Source: Albula goreensis (lineage: Eukaryota > Chordata > Actinopteri > Albuliformes > Albulidae). Taken from it: a DNA stretch of 64,000 nt. Below the pieces are notes generated by a model. The model had not been told where the DNA came from. It made no database searches and saw nothing but the letters and a program-made list of their open reading frames with translations. Location of the stretch: assembly GCA_022829145.1 (NCBI GenBank), contig CM040751.1, positions 5,893,364 through 5,957,363 of the forward strand. The letters are read 5' to 3'. Position 1 is the first letter of the stretch. Each line of letters starts with the position of its first letter. This document shows, in pieces, positions 20,901 to 33,400 of this stretch. The position numbers and the translations under genes are program-made.

Positions 20901-22462
20901 GCACCACAGTGGAGCACGCAGCCCAGATCAGTGCTCTTACCACCAGGCAGGTCATCTCTGGCGTCTCCCACACCGACCTGCTGGCAGCTCAGCAGTCTGA
21001 CGAGGATATAGGCCCTGTCTGGGGTTGGAAACAAGGTGTGCAGCGACCAACTAGGCCACAGCTTACCCCATACTCCACTGCTGTGAAGCTATTAGAGGCA
21101 CAGTGGGACTGCCTTGAACTGGTTGACTCATTGCTGTACCGGAAATGGACTGACCCCAGAAAGGCACCGTCACCCGGCAGCTTGTAGTCCCAGGACCAAT
21201 GCGGGACGTGGTGTTGCGCCTCTCTCATGGGACTGCTGGAGCCGGCCACTATGGGTTTAACAAGACACTGGGGCGCCTTAGAGAGAGATTCTACTGGGGA
21301 CGCTGCCGCAGATGATGGCCACATTCTGCGTTAGATGTGATGTGTGTGCTGGAAAAAGGGCCAGCAGACAGGGCACGGGCCCCTCTCCAGCAGCTCTTCA
21401 GTGGGTCCCCCATGGAGGCGTGTGGCCATCGATATCCTGGGGCCATTTCCTCGATCAGAGGCAGGGAACCGTTATGTGCTTGCAGCAATGGATTATTTTA
21501 CGAAGTGGCCAGAAGCATATGCAATTCCCTCTGAAACAGCTGTGATTGTTGATTGCCTGTTGGAGGGCCTGTTTTCACGGTTTGGGATCCTGAATCGCTG
21601 CACAGTGACCAGGAAGAAATTTTGAGTCCCAGGTGTTCGCTGGGGTCTGCCACCGTCTGGGGATCGAAGACAAGAACAACACCACTCCACCCCAGAGTGA
21701 CGGCCTCATTGAACAGTTCAACCGCACTCTGGCCACACAGCTTGCTCTGCTGACAGAGCACCAGCGAGACTGGGACTGTCACCTTCCTCTGGTCCTCCTT
21801 TCCTACACCCTTTTAGCTGTACAAGAGTCAACAGGTTTCACACCTCGGCTCTCATGCTGGGCAGGGCTGCGAACCAGCTGATCTTGTCTTTGGAAGACCA
21901 CCTGACAGGAGTGGCCATCAACACCAGGCTTGGGTACGTGGTGGAGCTGCAAAGCATGGACCGAGCCCACACTTAGCCAGGGAGCACATACAAGGTGCAG
22001 GGATCCGGCAGAAGCGCAATTACGACACACGTTGTGCTGGGCGGCAGCTGGAACCAGGAGGCCGTGTGGGTGTACAACCCAAGGCAGCGCATGGGACGGT
22101 GTCCCAAATTGGAGAGTGACTGGGAGGCCCCTGTCTGATTCTGGACCGCCTGTCAGATGTCGTCTATAGGGTCCACCTCCACCCGACGACCAAGAACCGT
22201 TGTCCTCCACCGGGACCGCCTGGCCCCTTATCGTGGTACTGCTGAGACCTCCTACAATTTTCACCCCAGGCTCCGGCGTCCACCACGGGGGCGCAGGGGG
22301 AGACACTCCTGGCACGCGCTGGCCTCTCCTACAGCTGATGTCAACAGTCAGTCACGAGTGCAGAACGACTCCAGCCCGACTACATTGCCTTCAGCAGGAC
22401 TGTGACCCCACGGCGAGGTTCACGCCTCCGTAGGGCACCTCGTGCCTTGCAGGACTTTGAAT
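17951..22462 (+). pseudogene. Ty3/Gypsy copy 2: truncated, indel-riddled internal region
   Basis: Runs parallel to copy 1 from 13010 to about 17577 but lacks roughly 176 bp covering the PBS and the gag 5' end, and stops before the polypurine tract and 3' LTR. Gag is shattered by small indels; its zinc-knuckle region is also damaged (near 18835-18870). RT fragments are out of frame. The longest open piece (20423-21187) holds RNase H and the start of integrase. The integrase core is split near 21535-21620 and again at 21670. Differences from copy 1 are mostly 1-3 nt length changes with very few isolated substitutions. No functional product is possible as read. It may be an assembly or sequencing artefact (see findings). 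Confidence 0.9.
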
Positions 22463-25400
22463 ATTTTATACTCAATATGTGTTGTTTATGACATTACAGT
22501 CAGATATAATTGTGGCCAGATCAAAATTAAGTGGAAAACAAAGTTTTCAGTGGTCTGAAAGTAAGGTAAAAAGTACAGGGATGCTTCACAGACAGTAATG
22601 TGTCTTAAAAAGAGTTGGCTTGACAAAACGGGTTTCAACAGCAGCATCTTTTCGCGAATCTAATTTTAGGTTCCATGTCTGCTTTGTCACTGTGAGATAC
22701 AACACCAGAGTGATGCACACAGCTTAGAGCAGTTCTCAATGCTCTTTCTCTGCAAATTTGCCTGAATGCAAATTAAAAAAAAAAAAAGTCTTATGATGGC
22801 TGTCATTGCAATAATCATATTTTCCATCAAAGTTGACACACCCATATTTAATATCCCCAGCTTTCTGTTACAGTAGAGTAATGCCTGTTCACCTTCTGAA
22901 CTCGTCAGTTGGAGTACATAACTATGTGTCTCATGCTGATGGCCAGATAATTGAATGTGGTTTGAAATGTGGTGCTCCGACATAATTATGAGGCCGGTGC
23001 CTTCTTGCGTTTATCACAACATGGTTCAGACTGTGACAGAAAACATAAATGGGGTGATATAAGGGGAAATGTATTACTGTGTACAGATTTCCCTTATTTC
23101 TGCTGGGGGACACCAAACAGACCGCAGTGTGTTAACTTCAGCAAATGGATGTTCTGCTAAATCTAGGGAAACTGCCACTCCCTCCAGTTCTAATGTGCAT
23201 TAAGCCTTATTGTTGTGGAAAACCTGGGATTTTTTTTTTGTCCCTTAATGAATAAGTAAAATCAACCTTAATGCTTTATTTAGTAAGGTTGAGGTATTAA
23301 AATTCCCCGGTATGGGCTTGCTTTGTCTCACAGATCTTCCCCTCAAAGCCCTGGCCCTTGCAGAGAACGGCAAACAAAGTGGTTTGTGTTGTGAATAATT
23401 GATGGGTAGCATCCCAACTCTTCCCACAGGACGCGGATGGAAATTTTGGCTCGCAAACCGGGCGCTCTCTGCGGAGAAGGCTGAAATTCTGATAAGGAAG
23501 TGTCTGACGCCCTCTGTCTTTCTCCCTCTCTTTCTTTTTTTTTTTTTTCGGCCGAAGCATTCAGCCACCAACAGGCTCCGACTGACGGTCCCTTTGTCGG
23601 CAAGCTCACGATGAATAATGGAGTGGGTTCGCCATGCCCTTTCGCCGTTATCTTATCGAGTCCACTTTCCTCCCATTCAACGGCATTGTGCAGGTGTCTG
23701 CATCTCTTTAAGCGCGTCTGTAGCCTGCTTGAGCTCCTTAAAGGGTAATAACCTTGGCTGCAGCCAGATCGTCTGTGCCATCTTCCAGAGCCGGTATAAA
23801 CCCCTCCTATCCCTCAAGCAGACTCTCGGGTCTCGCAAATCTGGATACCCGAGCAAATTGACATGCCACCGCCGTGACCTCACTCAGAGCCCCTTGCATC
23901 TGTTCATCGATAGGCTCACATCTGTCACAGATGCCTTTTTAAGCACCAGGTGACACTGCGGCGCGCACTCACCAGCGAGCGAATGGGAGGTGATTCACTT
24001 AATGTAGGGCCGAGCCCTATCCTGTTTACACAACACATAAAAACAAGTCAAGTCATACCCTCGATAAATAGCTCCCCTAAAATGAGAACATTCAAAGGAG
24101 CGTTTGACATGAATGCCCTGGCGTCTAAACTGGCGTCGTTTATAGCTTTCATAAGCCGGGCATAGCGAGCACCCCCCGGTTTTGCTCTGCGAGCACGGTG
24201 CGGTGTCTGAAACGAGCTGCAGAAGTGGCCTCATCGCTCCAACTCTGTCAGTTTAGCAGCGGCAGTGAGTTTCCCAGCTCTTGTTTCTTTGATTTGTGAA
24301 GTGTGAGACATCTGTCTCTGGGTCACCCACAGACAGGGCTACCGCGTAGAGCAGGAACAGACAGCACTTCCTCTAGAGTAGGGCCAGAAAATACAATGTT
24401 TTCTCCATCTGAAAACGTATCTAGACCTTTGGATTAATTACTTGGCTTCACAAGAACAAGTTACTCCCTGCTGCAGAATATTTGGCACTTCACCGTTTAG
24501 CACCTGTCTGTCTGTCTGTCTGTCTTGACTCATCCTTTTTATTATTAGCTGCATATCACATCCTGTCGTTTGAAAATGGTGTTACACAATGATCCGGGTC
24601 TGGCACTTGGCAACGAGAGCAAGATTATTTCAGCCGAAAACCCATGTGGCTATAACACGGGACGGAACGAAATCCATTTAGTTCTATTGCCTTAGGAACA
24701 GAGTTTGCTTCCCATTATATAAAATGTATACTTCAAGTCAACCCCCAGTCCCACAGAAATAAACAAGCAAGGTTTATGCACATTTTTATTGTATGCCATA
24801 GGTACCTGCATCAACTAAATCATATCTCTAACTTTGAATATATTTATAATTCCAGTGTGTTGTTGCCGGGTCATGGATTGTGAAACTTGCCTTTTCTCGT
24901 GAATGAACCTCGTTACAAAGGCTTGGTAGGGATAAAGCTGCACTGTGCTCAGAGTGTTATTTCCATATCTGTATTCAGGAGGTTGGAAATGCTGGAAGGG
25001 TTGTGAGACTCTCTTTATTCACACTCATGCCTCTGTATCATAACTAAAGTGCTCCAGCTGTGTCTTTTAAGAAATCATTGGGAAGAGCTTCCTGCTCTTC
25101 ACGGTCAGAGTCTCAGTAATGAACAAATTGGAGCTCTGGTCGGGATTTCTGATGATATCTGTCCCAGGAGGGGACGGAGTCGCTGTGGAAATTGATGTAG
25201 CCATGGAGATTCTGTCATCCAGTTCTCGTCTTTTCTTCTCCCTCGTTTGCACTGCGTTGAAAAGGACAAGAGGAGCCATGGAGGATTTTGTTATTTTTAC
25301 CTCGTCATCTTTTGTACTTTGCACCGTTCTGGATAATTTATGCATGTTCCCTCAACTGGTAAAAATGGGAGTGACGGTCCTCCCAATCTCAGCAGTTCAC

Positions 25401-25574
25401 CCGCAATCCAGTGAGGACGCGTGGCCCTGCTTAGTGAGTTGACAATATTCAAAGTTTCAGATGCGAGAAAAACAAGAGATGCAATTTGACTGCAAGGTGA
25501 ACCTCATGTTCACTGACTTGTAATTGTTGTGCAGTGTATGTGTAATGATTGCTTCAGAATATTGTCTTGCGATC
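22463..25574. other. Non-coding stretch right of the retroelement
   Basis: No recognisable gene. A T run is at 23535-23548 and a (CTGT)n tract at 24504-24525. Segments about 23420-23620 and 24110-24250 are more CpG-rich than their surroundings. Open frames of 80-111 codons here overlap on both strands and show no domain. Confidence 0.5.
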
Positions 25575-25638
<64 letters not shown>

Positions 25639-25639
25639 A
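25575..25639. repeat. (GTT)n trinucleotide microsatellite
   Basis: About 21 near-perfect units. It produces artificial poly-Leu and poly-Cys open frames, which are not genes. Confidence 0.95.
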
Positions 25640-28600
25640 TGTCCTTTTCAGTGGAACACATGGAGACACATCTATATTTTCAGAGTACATATGCAGAATG
25701 ATGAAGAAAAGATGTGAGGGAAATTGTTCATGTGTTTGGTCAGACGGTACCCCCTTTTTTGGAAAAACATCAATTATGATTTCAAGTTCAGTTTGTGTGA
25801 AAGTATGAAGCCCAGAATTTATTTTACGTAACATCACATGTCCTGGATTTATTTTACTCATTTATTTTTTGTGACCTAAAAATTGTGCAAAGGATTTTAT
25901 CATTCACATTGTTGTGGGGTCTTATGGAATAGAATGATAGAATCCAGAGTTGACTTTTCTCAAATAAAGCCGTTTGTGTGAAACCTAATTGAAGTCTATG
26001 AAGTGTGGCTATCCAATTTTCAAAGCCATCTCCTTCAAGAGTTTGGAAATGGAGTGAAACTATAGTTTCAGTTCTCTACTTTTCACATTTAGGCCATGAT
26101 TTGGCCACTGGGGGCAGCAGAGAGTTAAATTGAAAATCTGTTGTTGGAAGAGGAAAAATAAATGTTTTTTTCTGCATTGCTTTTTAATCAAAATTGCATG
26201 TGCTTAGCAAAATAAACTATCAGTGATAAGTGTTGTGTACCTTTTCCTAATCTGTGCTTGAAAATACTTCCATCAGGCCATTTTTATATGAACAGCGGTT
26301 AAACAACACAGATTTGTTATACCAATGCATCAGAATGTATACAAATAAAAATAAAATGTCACTGTCTCCCTCTCTGAAAGAATTCACTTTGTAAGTAATG
26401 TGCCTATGTATTTTTGCATGCAACAAGGAGATTATCTGTTGTGATACTGAATGTTGGGAGAGCAACACACATTTTACCATGCTGTTCTTTTCTTTTATGG
26501 CTTGCAATGCACCCAGACACCGCCTGAGAGGATGTAAATACCCCCCCCCCCCCCGTACATATCCCCAAATCAATGACCAAAGAAGCAATAGGCTTTTCAA
26601 GCATGACAAGGAGCAGACCTTTATGTAAAAATTATAATAAATCATTCATGACAGCCAAAATGGATCTACGTTTGGGGTTACCAGTTAAAAGTGGAATTGG
26701 GCGTGGTAAAACCCTCTTTGTTCTTGGTAAGCCCTGAGATGCCCCCCAGATTTAGAATCCAACCACAGGAAGTCAGCAACTCTCTCTCTCCCTCTATCTC
26801 TGGTGTGTGTGTGTGCGCGTGCGTGTATGTGGGTCACGTGACAACAAGAGTGTGTCACAGCTTAGCTCGTCATTTGCAGAATGGCCTGTTCCTCTCTGAG
26901 AACTCTCTTCTCTAAAAAACTTTTTTGGTGTCATTGTGATTCTAACAAAGAGCTGGCCACAGAAATATTAATATTGAAAGGATGCCTTGAGTCTCCGGTA
27001 GTTTATGTATAAAATTAAGCCCTGGATAAAACTTCAAGCTCTCCGCCACCCTAAAATGAACTTCGCGAGGCCCAGGGAGGAGGAGGAGAGACCCTGAATC
27101 GGGCCTGGATTGGGCCTCATGGCAGAGTTTTCGTTTCCTTTTTAAATGTTTGGTCTTTTCTGCCTCACTTTTATGGTCTGTCTGCTTTGCTTTGATGCCA
27201 GTCTCTGTGTTCTCCAGCTCGGTCTTTCCACCATCACCTCTGGAACTCTTGCATGTCAGGGTTGCCTTTGCTTTTTGGCTTTTGACTGCGGTTGCAAGCG
27301 ACTCCATTCCTCAAGGGAAACAAACGATTGACTGGGTAAACTTCATTCCAGTCATTCATCAGTGATTCGAAATGTTCTTGTTTGTCCTTGTTTTAGTGTT
27401 GTAACTGTCAAAAATCTTTAAACTATTTAATTTGCAAGTGTACACATAGACACACACACACATACAATAACTTGTGTTCAACTATTCAGAGTGGATGACA
27501 TTAAACGAGGGCTTTAATTATAAAATCACGCTGGTTTCAGAGAATTATTCATTTTGATAAATCCTCTTCTGAAGTATAACAAAGCTGATCTTAAATTTTG
27601 AATTTTTGGCAGGTTATAAAAGTTGCCAATTTTTTAATAATCAGAATGAAATTTAAAAAATAATTAGCATTTTTTTATTTTGCTTATTTCTGGCATCTTG
27701 TCTTGGCAGCTGTCAGCATCTGGCTATTCAACTATTTCTTTGCTTAACTCTTTGGCTTCATATAACGTTCAAAAAAAAAAAAAAAAAAAAACCTTATTCA
27801 ACTTTATTTCCATTTTTCTGAGAGCCAGGTTGCATCATCACACTGTCTCCTCGTGTGTTCTCGTGTTGGGCTACGCATCACTGGAACATGCACTTATCAG
27901 CTAGCTGAAGCCGTCAGAACAAAATAGGATTTTTCAAGTGATTGTCACAGTACAAATTCAGAAGGGGGAGATAATAGAAAATTGATTTTTTTTTTGGCTC
28001 CAATCCATGTCAGTGTATAAAGATAACCCCCAACTTTGCAACAATATCTTCTGTTCTTCGTACTATGTAGAGAACCCTAACAAAGCATTCTGATGATAAT
28101 TCTCAATTGATGACACAGTGAGATGAAGAATGGACAGTGCACAATCCTTGGCAAAAGAGTGGAAATGTTTCCATGTTGTTCAAATAATAATCCATTTTAC
28201 AAAATAATATAATGTGATCGTCTGCTCTTTAGCTTCTAGGCAACATTCTGTCATCTTGGTTGTTGTGATGTTAATCTAAAGTTTCTACCTTTATATAAAA
28301 CTTAACATGAAGCATATGTGAGTGTGTGCTGGAAAGAAAAAAAAAGGGGAAAAAAGACTACAGCTCTTAGAATAAAACATTTCTATTTTTATTTCCTTGT
28401 AGCCTGTGGCACATGCTAAAATGTTTTCCTCAGGGTAGCTCTTCAAATAAGTGGAACAAAGAGAAAAAAAGGGGGAGGGGTTATATTTGTGTCTATTTTG
28501 AAAATGTTCATTTTAAAAACAGAAAAGTCCTGAAAACCATGCAAACTGCATAGAATAATCCGCAAAAGAAATTATTCTGCCGTTGCCTACAGAAAGACAT

Positions 28601-29665
28601 TTGACCTCAATATATATTTGTGTATACATATGTGTATAAGAAACTGTGTTTGCTCCCAAGGACAAGCCAATGTTGTTGTTTTTTTTTTTTTTTCTCCCTA
28701 CATTCCTTTTCACATGCTGTCCCAACAGAAAATTGTTCAATGCATTTTGAAGGTCAAGCCATCACTTTCTTTCAAAGCCTATTTTATGCAATTGTCAAAC
28801 ATGCCAATCACTGCAGCACTGCAGGAAGTGATGTCGGGAAGGAGATAAATTCACAAACAAATATTTGGCTTTGTAATTTGCGCTGATCACCATTTGTCAT
28901 GTATTGAAAACAAACAGCTGATTGAAATTAACCTTCACGTTGTTCATTGTACTTTATATAATAATACCTACCAGAGTACATGTTTGCCTCCTTATTATCT
29001 AACACAAAGATGGTCCAGCATCCTACCACTGTGATATTGGTCACGCAATCACCCTCATTTCTTGTCCACTTCTTGATTGTCCAGGTCATCACAAAAACTG
29101 AAAACGAAATATTCAATTTGCCTACCAAATTAAATTAGAATGGGAAAACACAGGGATGGGAGTGTGTCATGACGACTGGCCAGAATTCATGTGTATGTGC
29201 GCACAGACCAGAGAAAGGCATTCTGAGGTTACAGGTGTTTAATTAAAAGTTTATCTGAATAACATGGAAGTTGTCAAAGGCTGGAGAAGTTTACAAGGTT
29301 AAGTAACAGGGACCAACATCGTTGGAGTTCTCAAGTCCAGACTTGTAAGCAGTAATGATTACTCTGCATGGAGACTTGAGCTGATTGGCCTGTTCTTGTC
29401 ATTAAGTTTTTAATTTGTGTTGAATTATATTTCATACACCTTTGTAATATCTTCAGAATGGGGGTACCGCCACCCCCCTCCTTGTTGGCGCATAAGGCTT
29501 TGGAAATACCCAGCCCTGATTACACGGCGCACGGTCACACCTGCCGTGCGGCGAAGGCCACGCCACTACCTGCCCGCCAGCAAAACGCACTCCGGCACTT
29601 TCCGCGTAGGCTCAGAAGAATCCGCCGTGTGCAAACCCTGCTCTTCTATTCACCCTCGCCCACTT

Positions 29666-29699
<34 letters not shown>

Positions 29700-30364
29700 G
29701 AGCATCCTGACAAGCAGCTCTGCTAATCCACCAGAGATCTTCTTTCCAGGGCCTCCCTTGCTCGCGTGTTTTCCTCTCCCCGTTTCTGCTTTCTATTGTG
29801 GACTTTATATTGTTCCGTAATGCCCCGCTAAAGCCCGTGTGTGGGCAGGCTTCTCGCCGCTGATGAGCAGATGCTGGTTAACCATCTCGTCAGCGGGATT
29901 TGGAAGTATCACTTTCGCCGGTGTTTTGCATCCATGCATAAACGTAAAGGAGGACGGAGGTTCTGGTGCAGAAGGGGTTACGTGAGGTGCGGGGAGATTA
30001 AAACTGTGATTTTCTGCTGTTTTTCTTTTAATGGGATTATTTGAGTTTCTTCTTTACCGCAAACAATCTCTGTCATCCAGTATATAATTGGGACCCAAAT
30101 CCACTAATTCTGGCGGAGAAAACCAGTTCTGCTGATTTAAGTGATTAAGTCTCTCCTTTTTTTTAATCACTGGCATAATTGCGGGCTGACTGTGGAATTT
30201 AAATCACAATGTGAAAATGAAAGGCTTCAAAAATAGAGAACAATCAGTTCATCAGTTCAGAGGCAGATCTTCACACAATCCCATGTGGATTTGATCCTCC
30301 CCCTAAAAACCTGTGAATATTATCATATATGTCCCCTCTCCCACACCTCCCCCTCTGAAGTAAG

Positions 30365-30366
<2 letters not shown>
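25640..30366. other. Non-coding stretch with homopolymers and a CpG islet
   Basis: Simple runs: C14 at 26541-26554, (GT)n at 26803-26826, A21 at 27771-27791, a T run near 28680-28693 and T29 at 29668-29696. A CTCF-like but one-base-short motif 'ccactgggggcag' lies near 26105. A CpG-dense islet is at about 29520-29645. No gene is supported. Confidence 0.5.
26833..26842. promoter_or_regulatory. Palindromic CLEAR/M-box-type E-box
   Basis: GTCACGTGAC is the full 10-bp palindrome preferred by MiT/TFE bHLH factors. It directly follows a GT-rich microsatellite. No nearby gene start was identified. Confidence 0.3.
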
Positions 30367-30412
<46 letters not shown>

Positions 30413-30414
30413 AT

Positions 30415-30446
<32 letters not shown>
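30367..30446. repeat. Compound (GT)n(GA)n microsatellite
   Basis: A GT run at about 30367-30413 passes into a GA run at 30414-30446. Long open frames across it on both strands are repeat artefacts. Confidence 0.95.
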
Positions 30447-33400
30447 ATGTGCCACAAGATGCTATATATGTCAGGCTTAATTTTGCCTTAAGTACTTTTC
30501 TACATGTACTTGTAACTGAAAAGATAATTTCACTTTCTGTGGAGGTGGGTTTGCAGTTCCTCCAAAGTCTATATATGTCTGTATCTAATATGTGCCCAAT
30601 TGTTTCAATATTACCTTGTTGGTACCAGAGTAGGTATGACATACTTAAATATGTTTCAGTGTAACGTAACATATAAAATTTATAAGGTCGAAAATTGGCT
30701 TTCAATACACTTATGGAACAGAGGAATATATATCATATAATAGGAGTGACTGAATGCTCTTGGAGATCTGTGGTGTCTCCCTGCTTTCTTTCCTCACATA
30801 ACCTAAACCCCCCATTTAAAATGATTCGGCTGGGCTTCCCTTGTCCATCTGACTGAGAGACATTGAGTCGGCCTGTAATCTAGGGCTCGCAACCCTGCTG
30901 GAGGCACAAATAACCAGCAAGGTTTGACCCTGTGTAATGACTGTGCGAATTTATCACTTAAGTACTGACTAACAAAATGAAGAGACACAGCCAGGACCTC
31001 CAGGGCCTCGGTTGGCTATCACTCTACCAGACAACTGTGTTTTGTCATTTTGTTGCTTATCTTTACAACAGCTCTAATTTTAACCATTTTATCTTTGTTT
31101 TTTCAAAATGATCATGTGGTGATTGCATTTAAACATTTAGCATATTTTTAAAGTAAAAATGATATAGCTTACTTCACATATGAGACACATTTGCATGAAT
31201 TCCACATATTTTCCAGTACAGCAAAAGTAGAGCTTTATGACTATTCATATTGTGGAATGTTGATTTCTTCCTCTCACCTTTGAGGTGCAAAGTGAAGAAT
31301 GCAACCCAATTAGCATTGCCATGGTGCAAAAAATAGTCTGTGCTTCAGTATTTTGCCTGTACTGGGATGTTTTCACCACCAGGTGGTGTGTGTGAGCATG
31401 AGTGACACATTTCTTCCTGCAGTCATCATCTGGAAGCGCACTCAAATCCACGAAACAATAAGCTGAATGATTATATTATAATGCTGGATTCTCCAAGTAC
31501 AGTTTCTTGTGGACAGGTAGAGATGGTGGTATCAGATGTGTATCATTATAATGGTATCATAAAAACTAATAGCTGGAATCACATGGTGGTTTGTTATCAA
31601 ACATAATCTATTTGTGCTCATCTCACCCTCTGTAGTGGATGTTCTGCCATCAACGGAGGTCTCTTTATACTCAAATTTAAATCACACTGAAATGGAGGAC
31701 AACAAAAGCACCTAATTATTTTCAAGATTAAACATCTGAAACCTTGATCATTTCTGTCACAAACTGAGCAAGTTAATCACTTCACACAGTGTATCCGACA
31801 GGTACCAAGTGCAGTACAAGTTTGGGTTTGGGGAAGAAAAAGGAAACAAAAAATCCAAACGTGGAAGCTCCTTATCACCACTGGCTTGTTTGTCAAAGAC
31901 TTCATTTCCCACATTTTAGCCTCACCTCTCACTGAATTCCCTGCTGCAACAATGCATCCTGGGAATGGTAGTTTGCTACAATACACAGCCAATTAACACA
32001 CGTTGGTGTTGTGTGATCATATGCATCTAGCTGAGAAGGCTGGTTAACCCCTCGAACAGGGACTGTGAATTGATTTTCAGAGGAAGCAGTGTTTTCGCAC
32101 ATCTACTAATTATGCCTAGGGAGCTTGAGAGAGGAAGTCAGCGACTCAAAATGATCAGAACAGCAGTCTCCTTGCACTGGTCTGATACTTCACCTGAGCT
32201 CTGAATATGAATAAAATATAGAGTAAATATAGTGTTTGTGACCTTGACGTAACTGTGTTTGTTTGTGTGTGTTTGTTGAATGATGAATATTCATGATGCA
32301 ATGAATAATACCAAGATACAGGGGAGCACTTTGCATTGTATACATGACATCATTCAACCCTAAGGAAATACTCAAATTAATGTCCAGCGTGTAAATGTGC
32401 TCGGTTGTCACAAAGTTATGGCAGTTTGTATTTGTACATCTTCCACAGTCAACACTTTCTATATCAACAAAATATTCTGCACTGGAGTCTACTTTTATTG
32501 GCGAGCCTGGGTGCCATTTTGTTTCTGACACAGGGCAGAAGACATGAAGAATGAAACAGATCATTTTGTTGGCTCACCATGAAAAGTGGAAGCAGATCTG
32601 CTTGCTTTGATCATTGTGATGAGCACGAAAACATGGAGCCTCTCTGTTGATCAGTGGCTCTGGAGTTTCACAAAAAAAAAAAAAAAACAAAACTCCACCC
32701 GCTATTTTGCACGCACTGGGTATGACCAGATGGTAAACTGCTCTGATTGGATCGCTTTATGCCTTCATCAGTCGAAACGGGGCAGAGATATCTGAAGTGG
32801 CTGACACAACTGACAGGGCGAGGAGTGACACCTCTCCAGGTTGCATTCCTCGGCACGCTCGACCGATCCAAAATCTCTCAAAATATCAATCCTTTGACTC
32901 CAAACTTGGACGACGTCAGCAGCCATTACAGGAGAAGGAAAGCTGCGAGCGTTCGACCGTTCTGTGATTTCATGTCCAGGGCGCTCCTTTCTGTTGGCAT
33001 ACAAATGCGTTGAAGACTTGGCAGGGATTGTTTTGCATCTTACAGTGCTTGATCACTTGAATTCCAGGCAATTCAGTTTTGAAGCGCCGAACAGAACCAG
33101 CCAGCTGGTGTGTTACTAAATGCCATGGTTAAAAAGCTGCTACCCAAAGCCTTTGTTGTAATTTTATTTACAGACCTCAGTATATTAAAGCAGGTTTTTC
33201 TCCAGCATTCCTGTAATTTGTTTGCAGAGTAATGCAAACAAATCACTTATTCATAAGAGCAAATTGCTGTTCTGACTAACCAGCAACTTTGTATGAATTA
33301 CCATTAGTTTTGTAACAACTTAAAATGCTATTCTGGCCAGTTTAGATTTTTTATCATGTACCATGTAATTTTTCAGCTTGTCATTGAAAGACACACCTAG

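Noticed and set aside
25524..25808. Open frames with long poly-Cys or poly-Leu runs
   Set aside because: They are translations of the (GTT)n microsatellite, open in several frames at once; no flanking coding signal.
30271..30705. 144-codon minus-strand and 97-codon plus-strand frames
   Set aside because: Both cross the (GT)n(GA)n repeat, which lacks stops in these frames. The peptide is mostly repeat.
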